A stretch of 40,591 nt of DNA, taken from Bacillota bacterium. Lineage in GTDB: Bacteria; Bacillota; Clostridia; Acetivibrionales; DSM-1351. The DNA is taken from positions 1-40,591 of the forward strand of contig JAEWSZ010000194.1 in assembly GCA_023397905.1 (NCBI GenBank), read 5' to 3'. Position numbers and translations under genes: made by a program. How positions within the stretch are numbered: the stretch's first letter is position 1; each line of letters opens with the position of its first letter. Under the pieces are notes generated by a model. That model had not been told where the DNA came from and ran no database searches. It was given only the letters and a program-made list of their open reading frames with translations. This document shows, piece by piece, positions 34,084 to 40,591 of the stretch.

Positions 34084-35634
34084 TCAAATTATCCTCAGCC
34101 TGTGCAATACTTCCGAAAGACAAAAATAAATCAGAATATCCACCGTTATGCCAAGGGGAAATAAATGCTGCGACAATTCGGCGTCTCCGCTTTTTATAAT
34201 TGTAAGCATAGCTTGTGAAATACCGATGAAAAATATAACTGTCATGACGTCAAGAAGGATGGATTTTTCTGGACTGTCCCTGCGGCGTATTTTCAGGGAC
34301 CTGTGATTGAAAAGCAGTATTGCGGCAATGAGAAGCAAAAAGACAAAGCCTATGGTCTTTGGGGCGGAACGGGTCTTGAAATTGCTCCAGGCCGACCAGA
34401 ACAGGCTTTTAGCCATCTTGGGCATTCCGGCGCTTTTTTCATAGTTGCCGCTGTAACCGGTTCTCACATCAAAAGCCGATTTGACTGATATATCCAGCAG
34501 AGCCAGCATTGCGCCCGGATGTCTCAGGTAGTAGTAAGCTATTTCCGCAGAGTTGTACCTGTCATAGAACCCATGCTGCAAAACCGGATTTTCCGGGTCT
34601 ATGAGCGGATATTTCTCATTGCTGTCCGTGTCGGTGAGAATTGAATAGGAACCGTCAATTCCGAACTCTTTAAGGGTCTCCTCAGGATTCTTGGATTCGA
34701 ACAGCACACCCCTGGTCATTGCATGGTATTTGCTGGTCTGTGTGTATGCCGATGGGATATAGCTCCACGATATTATGGCGCTCAGAAACATCAGCAGCAC
34801 AGAGCTTATACAGCTAACGCTCCACAGGGGGCCCTTCCTGATAAATATGAACCGCACTCCCAGTATTCCCAGGAAAATACCCGCAAGGGCATATTGTCTT
34901 TCCGCAGCGGTCATAAAAATACCCGAAACAGTGTAGATCACAAGATATGTGAAACCGTGCTTCCGCTCCTGCATGGCAAGGGCGGCGCCAACACAGTACA
35001 AAATCGCAATATACATTACAGTTTCAGTATAGAAGGAACTGAAATAAGTGATATAGGACACATCTGCAAATATCACAACTCCCAGCAAACCCACGGCTAT
35101 ACTCTCAGAAAAGGTCTCAGCCCTGCGGGCCGCCTGTTTCACCACCATAGCCATGGCCGGTATGAACAATATCCCGTATATGGCCGCCAGAAATCTCAGG
35201 TCAAATATACTGTCTCCCGTAAAGGCCCGGTCCAGCCATTTTGCAAGGTATATCAGCAGCCTGTGGCTGGTAAAGCCCCCAGGGGAAATATCCCCGGGAG
35301 CCAATGAAAGATATTCCCTGACATAATAGTTGAAATATAAATTTTGCTTTTCATCTTCCATATGATAGATTCCCGCCGGATTTGCCACACAGGAAAAAGA
35401 ACCGTCGTCCGACATGCCCAGATATGACGGAACAAACAGCATAAAAACCATGAGAAGCGCCGCCAGCAAAGCTGCTCCAAGCCCAATAAACCCGGGCGAG
35501 TACTTACCTTCCCTGTTTTTATTTATTCTTCTTATATGCAATTTGACGGCGGATAATATTCTATTAAAGCCGTGAATAATCAAGCCTGTGATTTTCCAGC
35601 CGTTTTTGCTGTTTTTACCGTCTTTTTCGTCCAT
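34084..35634 (-). CDS. GT-C-type polytopic membrane glycosyltransferase, WsfD-like
   Basis: The 516-residue protein has about ten to eleven membrane helices after a basic N-terminal tail of about 45 residues. The first extracytoplasmic loop has GMSDDGSFS, an acidic motif typical of GT-C enzymes that use lipid-linked sugars. A large loop (about 300-400) contains many aromatic residues. Overall it resembles WsfD-type glycan hexose transferases of Firmicutes; this is recognition from memory and the substrate is unknown. It lies 6 nt after the GH8-like gene with only a weak ribosome site, so translation is probably coupled. No counterpart is present in the Bacillus yda operon. Confidence 0.72.
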   Translation of the reverse strand: MDEKDGKNSKNGWKITGLIIHGFNRILSAVKLHIRRINKNREGKYSPGFIGLGAALLAALLMVFMLFVPSYLGMSDDGSFSCVANPAGIYHMEDEKQNLYFNYYVREYLSLAPGDISPGGFTSHRLLIYLAKWLDRAFTGDSIFDLRFLAAIYGILFIPAMAMVVKQAARRAETFSESIAVGLLGVVIFADVSYITYFSSFYTETVMYIAILYCVGAALAMQERKHGFTYLVIYTVSGIFMTAAERQYALAGIFLGILGVRFIFIRKGPLWSVSCISSVLLMFLSAIISWSYIPSAYTQTSKYHAMTRGVLFESKNPEETLKEFGIDGSYSILTDTDSNEKYPLIDPENPVLQHGFYDRYNSAEIAYYYLRHPGAMLALLDISVKSAFDVRTGYSGNYEKSAGMPKMAKSLFWSAWSNFKTRSAPKTIGFVFLLLIAAILLFNHRSLKIRRRDSPEKSILLDVMTVIFFIGISQAMLTIIKSGDAELSQHLFPLGITVDILIYFCLSEVLHRLRII

Positions 35635-35640
35635 TTATAC

Positions 35641-36849
35641 CTACTTCTCTTCACTTCCTTCAACAGTGCCATATGCCAGCAGTCCGATACATTGATCAAA
35701 GGAGTATATACCTGTGCCGTCGGAATTTCCGAAAGCACCGTCTATTTTTTGTCCGGGGCGGGAAATCTGCATGGCTTCCATTCTTGCAAGAGCCTTTTCC
35801 GCCAGCTCCGTATCTCCCGCATACTTTGCCGCCATGCATGCAAGTCCGTATATTGCCGTAGATTCATATCTGCCGACGGGGCTAACCGTCCCGTCGGTTT
35901 TGTAGCGGGCAAAAATCCCATCTCCGTCAATAGCTCTCCTGAGCCATTTCAAGGTTTCGGGCCTCAATTTGTTTATTTTGGCCAGATGCACAATGGTAAC
36001 CATACCTTCAGCCATATTTATGTCACCCTGTATATAATTTTTGCCGGAATAGTCATATTCGCTGTAATACACAGGAAAGCTGCCGCTTATATACCCGTTT
36101 TCAACTGTGGTCAGACTGTTTTGGCATACCTGCTCCCACAGAGGATTGCTGTCCCCCAGCAATTTCAGCGCTTCAAAATCGGCAAAGCCGAGCTTGAGCT
36201 TATCCGATTTTTTGCGGTATTTGAAATCATACTGGTTCACCAGCCTGTGATCCTGGGTATTATACCTGCGCAGGGCCCTTTCAAGGTTGTCCAGCATCTG
36301 CGAATACCCTCCCCATATGCTCTCCGCTTTTCTTAAAACCCGGTATATCCTCAGATCGTCCACCGACGAGTTTACTCTTGCCGGTCCTTTTTCAGTCACC
36401 ACCCATGCGATCAGAGGGTCCTTTCTCATTTTGCCGTTGACATAATTAAAGCATTTATCAAACAGTGCTTTATCCCTTATTCCAACCGCATATTCCATCA
36501 CAAGCCCCTGGGATTCACTGAGGACGTCGGTATTTTTAAGCGGTACGCCTTTTTCCGGCAGATAGCCGGTCATTATGCCTCCGTCTTCATTCACCAGTTC
36601 TCTTTCTATGAAATTGAGAACCTGCCGGGAGCCTCTTTTCTGCGGACGTCCTTCCGTCGGCCCTGAAACCTCCTCGGCCGAATCCTCTCCCTCCGGCCGC
36701 AGCCCGGTCGTCTCCGGGGGATTCACCCGGGCCTGGTCCCCCGGATCTTTTCCGGCCTTCTCAGTTCCTGCGGCCGCCATGTATATGAAAACGGCAGATG
36801 CAATTAATATTAAAACAGTCAGTATTTTTTTTAACTCCGAATTTTTCAT
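35641..36849 (-). CDS. Membrane-anchored GH8-like glycoside hydrolase (YdaJ/PssA-like)
   Basis: Start ATG 36849 is chosen because GGAGG lies 9 nt upstream; the frame opens at 36873 without a ribosome site. The product has 402 residues. Residues 8-28 are a signal anchor without a lipobox Cys, residues 30-72 a Pro/Glu/Gly-rich spacer, and the rest an (alpha/alpha)6 GH8-like domain. Glu112 in LSESQGLVMEY fits the catalytic acid and VNSSVDDLRIYR (Asp164/165) the base region. GH8 members cut beta-glucans; YdaJ and PssA are the operon counterparts, thought to trim the exopolysaccharide or allow its release. It sits outside the membrane. Confidence 0.88.
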   Translation of the reverse strand: MKNSELKKILTVLILIASAVFIYMAAAGTEKAGKDPGDQARVNPPETTGLRPEGEDSAEEVSGPTEGRPQKRGSRQVLNFIERELVNEDGGIMTGYLPEKGVPLKNTDVLSESQGLVMEYAVGIRDKALFDKCFNYVNGKMRKDPLIAWVVTEKGPARVNSSVDDLRIYRVLRKAESIWGGYSQMLDNLERALRRYNTQDHRLVNQYDFKYRKKSDKLKLGFADFEALKLLGDSNPLWEQVCQNSLTTVENGYISGSFPVYYSEYDYSGKNYIQGDINMAEGMVTIVHLAKINKLRPETLKWLRRAIDGDGIFARYKTDGTVSPVGRYESTAIYGLACMAAKYAGDTELAEKALARMEAMQISRPGQKIDGAFGNSDGTGIYSFDQCIGLLAYGTVEGSEEK

Positions 36850-36892
36850 AGCATATGGCCTCCGGTCAGACATAAATATTGCATCTGTCTCA

Positions 36893-39037
36893 TCAATTCT
36901 CGTCCTTTGTATTATGGTCCGGCATATACCCGTTCTCCCTGGCTTCCTTCAGGTATTTCTCTGTTACAGTTACTGTCACATGCCCATCTTTTATTGCTTT
37001 TAGCATATCAAACCGGTGGTCTTTTACGGCCTTCACAGGGTTTTTAACCGGCTGCTTCTCCTCCTGTGGGATTTCTTTTTCGGGAGCTCCGCCATGTGCC
37101 GCTGTTTCCCTGGGGATTTCTTTTTTGAGAGCCCCATCCGGCATAGTTGTTTCCTGCGAGGTCTCCTTCCGGAGAACCTCCTCCGACACAGCCCCTTCCT
37201 GAAAAATGTCCTCCATGGGAGCGTCATGTGTCACGGCCTCTTTCTGCGGAATATCCTCTGTAGGAGCCTCATGCCGCCCACCCCATCCCGGTGGTACTTC
37301 AGGTACGGCTGCGGCATTTTGCCGCTCATCCGCCGCCCTCCGGTGCAGTAATATCCCGGAAATCCCCTGGGCGGCAAGTATGGCAAAAATGGGCAGAATA
37401 CTGTAATGATACCGGTTCTGGTTTTCCACCAGCATGTGCAGGATTGCGTAGCCCACAAAAAATAATATCAGCATATGCATGGGTCCTGCCTCCTTCCTGT
37501 ACCACAGCCATATTCCCGCCACAAGTGAAAAAAACAGGCACATCGTGTAATAAATATTGTTTATGAAGGCAGCTCCGTTTATGAATGCTTCCCTGTCACC
37601 TGTCAGAGTGCCCTGGTCCCCCATAAACAGCAGATTCCAGTAGGAGGCATAGCTGTCGTCCTTCCAGAGCAGCGTATATTTTTCCAGGGCAAGGTTTGCC
37701 GTGCCGGCAGGATCCTGTGCCATTCTTTCAAAGGCCACAGTTCTGGCGGCCTTATGGGCCTCTGCAGCCGAATCCGTCTCCTGGAATCTATTATCCATAA
37801 AACCCGCATCCTCTTCATTCCATTGACCCTTTGATTCAATGTTCATTCCGACCATGAGGTTGTAGCCAAAGGAAACTGTAATACCCGGCAGTTCCCGGTC
37901 AACGGCCTTTGAAACCGCGCCGTTTATTATCTGTGAGCACAGGGCATAGCTGATCAGAATGATCAATGCACGTGACCATCCCCGAGACATGCATTTCCAC
38001 ATAATCCCGGGATTTTCCATGACATCTTCCGGCATATCCCCTCCGCGTTGGTTTATATGGTCTTCTGCACTTATATCTTCTGCCGCATTTATATTTCCGG
38101 ATGTATTTATGCCTTCCAGAACATTTCTGTTTCCAGATGTGTTTATGCCTCCCCCGGCATTTCTGTTTTCCGGCATATTTCTATAGGGCAGTATACATAT
38201 AATGATAGCCGCCAGCAGTATTAATGACACGGGCCGTACCGCCCCGGCCAGGGCCAGGGATATACCCAGGACAATGTTCAAGAGCAGCAGTTTTGAGGCT
38301 TTTACCCTGCCTTCCGGATTTTTATGCAAATATGTAGCAATCAATGCTGAAAACAGCATGGCACAGGTAAATACTGGTTCTGAGGCCAATTGGGTGCCAT
38401 ACAGGATTTGTGAGGGCCAGAAAGCCATCAGTACCAGAGCAATGATTCCGCCTGTTTTTCCCGAAATCAGCCGCGCTATGCGGTAAACAAGGTATACGCT
38501 TATGAGTCCTGCCGCCAGATTCAGATACAGTCCCGCCTTAACCGAAATACCCGTAACACGGTAGAGCAGCGAGAGGACAAAGGGAAATCCTATAACGTGG
38601 GGAAACTGGGAAATATAATCGCAGTATCCGACTCCGTCCTTTATCAGCGTTCCCTTTGAAAGCAGCCCGGCCACGTTGAAATATGTCTCGAAATCAGAAG
38701 CCGGCTGCATTGGCAGGTAATTTACCACCCATATACGCAAAACAGCCGAAACGGCAATCACCACAGTAACAAAAACACCTTCGGCAACTGCCCCGGCCCG
38801 CCTCCCGCCGCTCTCCTTCCTCTTTAAGTCCGTATCGGATAATATACCGGCTATATAGGACAGGACATGGACAATAAGCCATAATGCCCCCATTGCGGCA
38901 ATGCTCCCGCCATACCACAGGAAGGGATATTTTTCAGCGTATCCCATATTATAAATGCCGCTGAACAGGGCATAGGACAAAAACATCCCGTATAAGGCCA
39001 GATATGTGTAAGTAAACCAGTTTTTGCGCAGTTCCAT
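36893..39037 (-). CDS. GT39/PMT-like polytopic glycosyltransferase with repeat-rich insertions
   Basis: This 714-residue protein has about twelve helices. A first extracytoplasmic loop carries SDFETYF (Asp115, Glu117), the acidic motif of PMT/ArnT-type GT-C transferases. HMLVENQNRYHYSILPI near 535-550 is typical of this group. Two low-complexity tracts interrupt it: residues about 292-327 in a loop, built of 12-residue units, and residues 590-664 in the cytoplasmic tail, built of five 15-residue units. A conserved-looking end (KDHRFDMLKAIKDGHVTV and on) follows. It likely transfers a lipid-linked sugar outside the membrane; substrate unknown. ATG 39037 follows AAGGAG. It is the first gene of the exopolysaccharide operon, 43 nt before the GH8-like gene. 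Confidence 0.85.
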   Translation of the reverse strand: MELRKNWFTYTYLALYGMFLSYALFSGIYNMGYAEKYPFLWYGGSIAAMGALWLIVHVLSYIAGILSDTDLKRKESGGRRAGAVAEGVFVTVVIAVSAVLRIWVVNYLPMQPASDFETYFNVAGLLSKGTLIKDGVGYCDYISQFPHVIGFPFVLSLLYRVTGISVKAGLYLNLAAGLISVYLVYRIARLISGKTGGIIALVLMAFWPSQILYGTQLASEPVFTCAMLFSALIATYLHKNPEGRVKASKLLLLNIVLGISLALAGAVRPVSLILLAAIIICILPYRNMPENRNAGGGINTSGNRNVLEGINTSGNINAAEDISAEDHINQRGGDMPEDVMENPGIMWKCMSRGWSRALIILISYALCSQIINGAVSKAVDRELPGITVSFGYNLMVGMNIESKGQWNEEDAGFMDNRFQETDSAAEAHKAARTVAFERMAQDPAGTANLALEKYTLLWKDDSYASYWNLLFMGDQGTLTGDREAFINGAAFINNIYYTMCLFFSLVAGIWLWYRKEAGPMHMLILFFVGYAILHMLVENQNRYHYSILPIFAILAAQGISGILLHRRAADERQNAAAVPEVPPGWGGRHEAPTEDIPQKEAVTHDAPMEDIFQEGAVSEEVLRKETSQETTMPDGALKKEIPRETAAHGGAPEKEIPQEEKQPVKNPVKAVKDHRFDMLKAIKDGHVTVTVTEKYLKEARENGYMPDHNTKDEN
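37046..37270 (-). repeat. Five 15-codon tandem repeats in the GT39-like tail
   Basis: Residues 590-664 split into five in-frame units: EAPTEDIPQKEAVTH, DAPMEDIFQEGAVSE, EVLRKETSQETTMPD, GALKKEIPRETAAHG, GAPEKEIPQEEKQPV. The period is 45 nt, diverged between copies but with constant length. The tract is acidic and Pro-rich and is predicted to be cytoplasmic and disordered. Confidence 0.75.
38085..38176 (-). repeat. 36-nt tandem repeat coding a 12-residue loop repeat
   Basis: Two full 36-nt units (38085-38120 and 38121-38156) and a partial third (38157-38176) lie in frame. They encode NRNAGGGINTSG, NRNVLEGINTSG and the related NINAAEDISAED in protein order. The tract sits in a loop of the GT39-like protein. 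The units are similar enough for slippage or unequal crossing-over to change copy number without a frameshift. Confidence 0.7.
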
Positions 39038-39344
39038 AATCCCATGCTCCTTAAATCCGGTCTTGTATACATTCTCGGGTTTTTCCCGGACAAAGTCTTT
39101 TTCTCCGATTCCGTTTTTGTACCATTTGTATCAGATGATATTTTGCACAGTTGCAGCTTAAATTATGAATTCATCCCTTTGGAAGGCAAATCTTGCACAG
39201 GTATGCCGGAATGCCCGTTGACACCGCCGCCCGGACATTAAATAAAAATCACCTATTCAAACCAAAAGAATACTATGTAATGACAGAAATTATTCAAGAC
39301 GGATTGAGCAGTCAATCTTCAGCTTATAAAAGAAGGTGTATTTT
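39038..39344. other. Divergent intergenic region of exopolysaccharide operon and hydrolase
   Basis: This 307-nt region must hold the promoter of the seven-gene operon (minus) and of the hydrolase (plus). On the minus strand a short hairpin CGGG/CCCG lies near 39076-39089, about 40-50 nt before the operon start. Candidate -35/-10 pairs on that strand are weak. I see no match to a c-di-GMP riboswitch and no coding frame. Confidence 0.5.
39218..39246 (+). promoter_or_regulatory. Candidate promoter of the alpha/beta hydrolase
   Basis: A perfect TTGACA (39218-39223) is followed after 17 nt by AATAAA (39241-39246), a poor -10. The leader would be about 90 nt. Confidence 0.35.
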
Positions 39345-40154
39345 TTGGAATATTATATCAGAACCGAACCTGAAGTAAATATTTTTGTAGAAGATCTGAA
39401 TCCCCGCAGCAGAAAAGCCATACTGTTCCTGCACGGATGGCCCCTGAACCACAATGCATATGAATACCAGTTCAACCAGCTCCCCGCCATGGGCTTCAGA
39501 TGTATAGGCATGGATACCCGCGGCTTCGGCAAATCGACCAGGCCCTATTCAGGCTACGACTATAACCGTCTGGCAGACGATGTACGTAGGGTGGTAGACG
39601 CCCTTAAACTGCAGAATTTCACTCTGGCCGGCCACTCCATGGGAGGTGCCATGGCAATCAGGTACATGTCCAGGTATAACGGCTATGGTGTATCAAAGCT
39701 GGCGCTTTTCGGCGCCGCCGCTCCGAGTCTCACACAGCAGCCGAATTTCCCATACGGGCACACAAAGGAAGATATAACCCAGATTATTGACTCCGGGCTT
39801 AAAGACAGGCCTAAAATGCTGAGAGATACGGCCCCAATGTTCTTCTACAGGCCAATAACCCAACCACAGTCGGACTTTTTCTTCCAGCTGGGCTTTGAAG
39901 CGTCAGGCTGGTCTACCGCCAAGTGCGCCATGACCTTCAGGGACGAAACTCTTTTCTCAGACCTGGAAAAAATAAACGTGCCAACAATAATAATGCACGG
40001 CATTCATGACAACGTATGCCTGTATCCGTTGGCAGAAGCCATGAAGCGGAGCATCAGAAATTCCACTCTGGTTCCTTTTGAGAACAGCGGACATTCCCTT
40101 TTCTACGAAGAGCAGGACAAATTCAACTCGGTGCTGGCACAATTTGCAGGGTAG
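39345..40154 (+). CDS. Alpha/beta-hydrolase, perhydrolase/esterase type
   Basis: The best start is TTG 39345, 8 nt after AGAAGG, giving 269 residues beginning MEYYIRTEPEVNIFVED; a GTG at 39336 overlaps the ribosome site. The catalytic triad is clear: Ser98 in AGHSMGG, Asp222 in MHGIHDN, His250 in NSGHSLF. The oxyanion region FLHGWPLN (28-35) and DTRGFGKS (57-64) are typical of the non-heme chloroperoxidase/arylesterase group. These hydrolyse esters or act as perhydrolases in vitro; the natural substrate is unknown. There is no signal peptide. It is transcribed alone. Confidence 0.93.
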   Translation: MEYYIRTEPEVNIFVEDLNPRSRKAILFLHGWPLNHNAYEYQFNQLPAMGFRCIGMDTRGFGKSTRPYSGYDYNRLADDVRRVVDALKLQNFTLAGHSMGGAMAIRYMSRYNGYGVSKLALFGAAAPSLTQQPNFPYGHTKEDITQIIDSGLKDRPKMLRDTAPMFFYRPITQPQSDFFFQLGFEASGWSTAKCAMTFRDETLFSDLEKINVPTIIMHGIHDNVCLYPLAEAMKRSIRNSTLVPFENSGHSLFYEEQDKFNSVLAQFAG

Positions 40155-40164
40155 AATAAATCAT

Positions 40165-40258
40165 ACCAACAGTTCAGGGCTATAATCGGAAATAAATATC
40201 ACACAGGTACAAAGAACATATATGAATTCATTATTAATTAAATATTTTAACTGTTGGT
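40165..40258. repeat. 10-bp inverted repeat downstream of the hydrolase
   Basis: ACCAACAGTT at 40165-40174 is perfectly complementary to AACTGTTGGT at 40249-40258, enclosing 74 nt of AT-rich sequence just after the hydrolase stop. No target-site duplication and no coding sequence is seen. It may be a long-range RNA stem or a relic of a tiny mobile element. Confidence 0.4.
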
Positions 40259-40297
40259 TTAGGACTTCTCCCAAATCAACTTTTTTATTTTCACCTA

Positions 40298-40360
40298 AAA
40301 GCAATAAAAGTATCCATATTGCCGTAAAAATATTACGGCAGCATGAATACTTCTGCTTTT
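40298..40360 (-). terminator. Terminator of tlp, possibly bidirectional
   Basis: TGCCGTAA and TTACGGCA (40320-40340) form an 8-bp core stem with a 5-nt loop. The stem extends outward with interruptions through AAGTAT/ATACTT to AAAAGCA/TGCTTTT. It lies just past the tlp stop at 40368 and between convergent genes, so it can serve both. Confidence 0.75.
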
Positions 40361-40367
40361 ATACTGC

Positions 40368-40591
40368 TCAATTATTTTTCCACTTGTCCCTGGCTTCGTC
40401 TCTGATCTCTTCCCGCATACCCTGGAGAGCGTCTCTTCTCCTGTCGTTCTTTTCCTCAAGCTCACTCTTCATTTTCCTGTCATCGGTCTTTTCAATCAAT
40501 TCCTCCGATGCTTCAATATTTCTGACGGTATGGTTGATGTTAAACTGGATCCTGTCGACGTTGTTGCTCCTGTCGTCGGGTTTTGACTTGC
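40368..40591 (-). CDS. tlp: Small acid-soluble spore protein Tlp, 5' end cut by window
   Basis: The minus-strand frame running off the right edge gives 73 codons before TGA, starting KSKPDDRSNNVDRIQF and ending RDEARDKWKNN. This matches the Tlp family of minor small acid-soluble spore proteins: the N-terminal SKPD.R.DNV pattern, the NIEASEELIEKTDD middle, and the EKNDRRRDALQGMREEIRDEA end. Only the first one or two residues are missing. The protein is highly charged and helical, without Cys. Tlp is made in the forespore late in sporulation, so the organism is an endospore former. It was too close to the edge for its promoter to be seen. Confidence 0.9.
   Translation of the reverse strand, partial: KSKPDDRSNNVDRIQFNINHTVRNIEASEELIEKTDDRKMKSELEEKNDRRRDALQGMREEIRDEARDKWKNN

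Noticed and set aside
39038..39344. Possible c-di-GMP riboswitch in front of the exopolysaccharide operon
   Set aside because: I looked for the conserved GEMM core and its tetraloop receptor and did not find them on either strand.

Overview
The window looks like chromosome of an anaerobic, endospore-forming, low-to-moderate GC member of the Clostridia. The reasons are a Tlp-type small acid-soluble spore protein at the right edge, strong AGGAGG-type ribosome binding sites, frequent TTG/GTG starts, two YesM/YesN-type two-component systems with AraC-type response regulators, an NAD-dependent L-lactate dehydrogenase and an AraM/EgsA-type glycerol-1-phosphate dehydrogenase. The species cannot be named from the sequence. 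No tRNA, rRNA, CRISPR array, phage gene or transposase was seen.

Left part (1-18.4 kb, all on the minus strand): a glycan-utilisation region. In transcription order it holds a YesM/YesN-type kinase and regulator (18355-14929, closed by a strong terminator); an ABC sugar-import operon of lipoprotein binding protein and two permeases followed by a cytoplasmic GH112 galacto-N-biose/lacto-N-biose phosphorylase and a cytoplasmic GH29 alpha-L-fucosidase (14685-7529); a second kinase/regulator pair with its own promoter (7276-3858, with terminator); and a secreted GH38 alpha-mannosidase that runs off the left edge. The gene content suggests import and phosphorolytic breakdown of a fucosylated Gal-beta-1,3-HexNAc glycan, plus a secreted mannosidase. 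No ATPase for the importer is encoded here.

Middle (18.4-28.1 kb): housekeeping and signalling genes. A seven-helix membrane diguanylate cyclase with an intact GGDEF is transcribed together with a bacteriohemerythrin. L-lactate dehydrogenase points the other way, behind an AT-rich region with a perfect palindrome. An operon DEAD-box helicase, HAD phosphatase, glycerol-1-phosphate dehydrogenase follows on the minus strand. Next come an AT-rich VanZ-like gene flanked by two copies of a promoter-bearing 46-nt repeat, a second DEAD-box helicase with a DbpA-type RNA-binding domain, and a nitroreductase ending at a clear terminator.

Right part (28.1-39.0 kb, minus strand): a seven-gene exopolysaccharide operon. 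Its core matches the Bacillus YdaJKLMN / Listeria Pss c-di-GMP-controlled systems: GH8-like hydrolase, membrane protein with a degenerate GGDEF, DUF2334 protein, processive GT2 synthase and BcsB-like protein. It also has two large GT-C-type membrane proteins (GT39-like and WsfD-like). The degenerate GGDEF protein has lost the catalytic motif but keeps an RxxD I-site at the canonical spacing, so it is very likely the c-di-GMP receptor. The diguanylate cyclase 15 kb away has the reverse pattern: active GGDEF, no I-site. The GT39-like protein carries two in-frame tandem-repeat tracts (12-aa and 15-aa units). An alpha/beta hydrolase and the spore gene tlp close the window.
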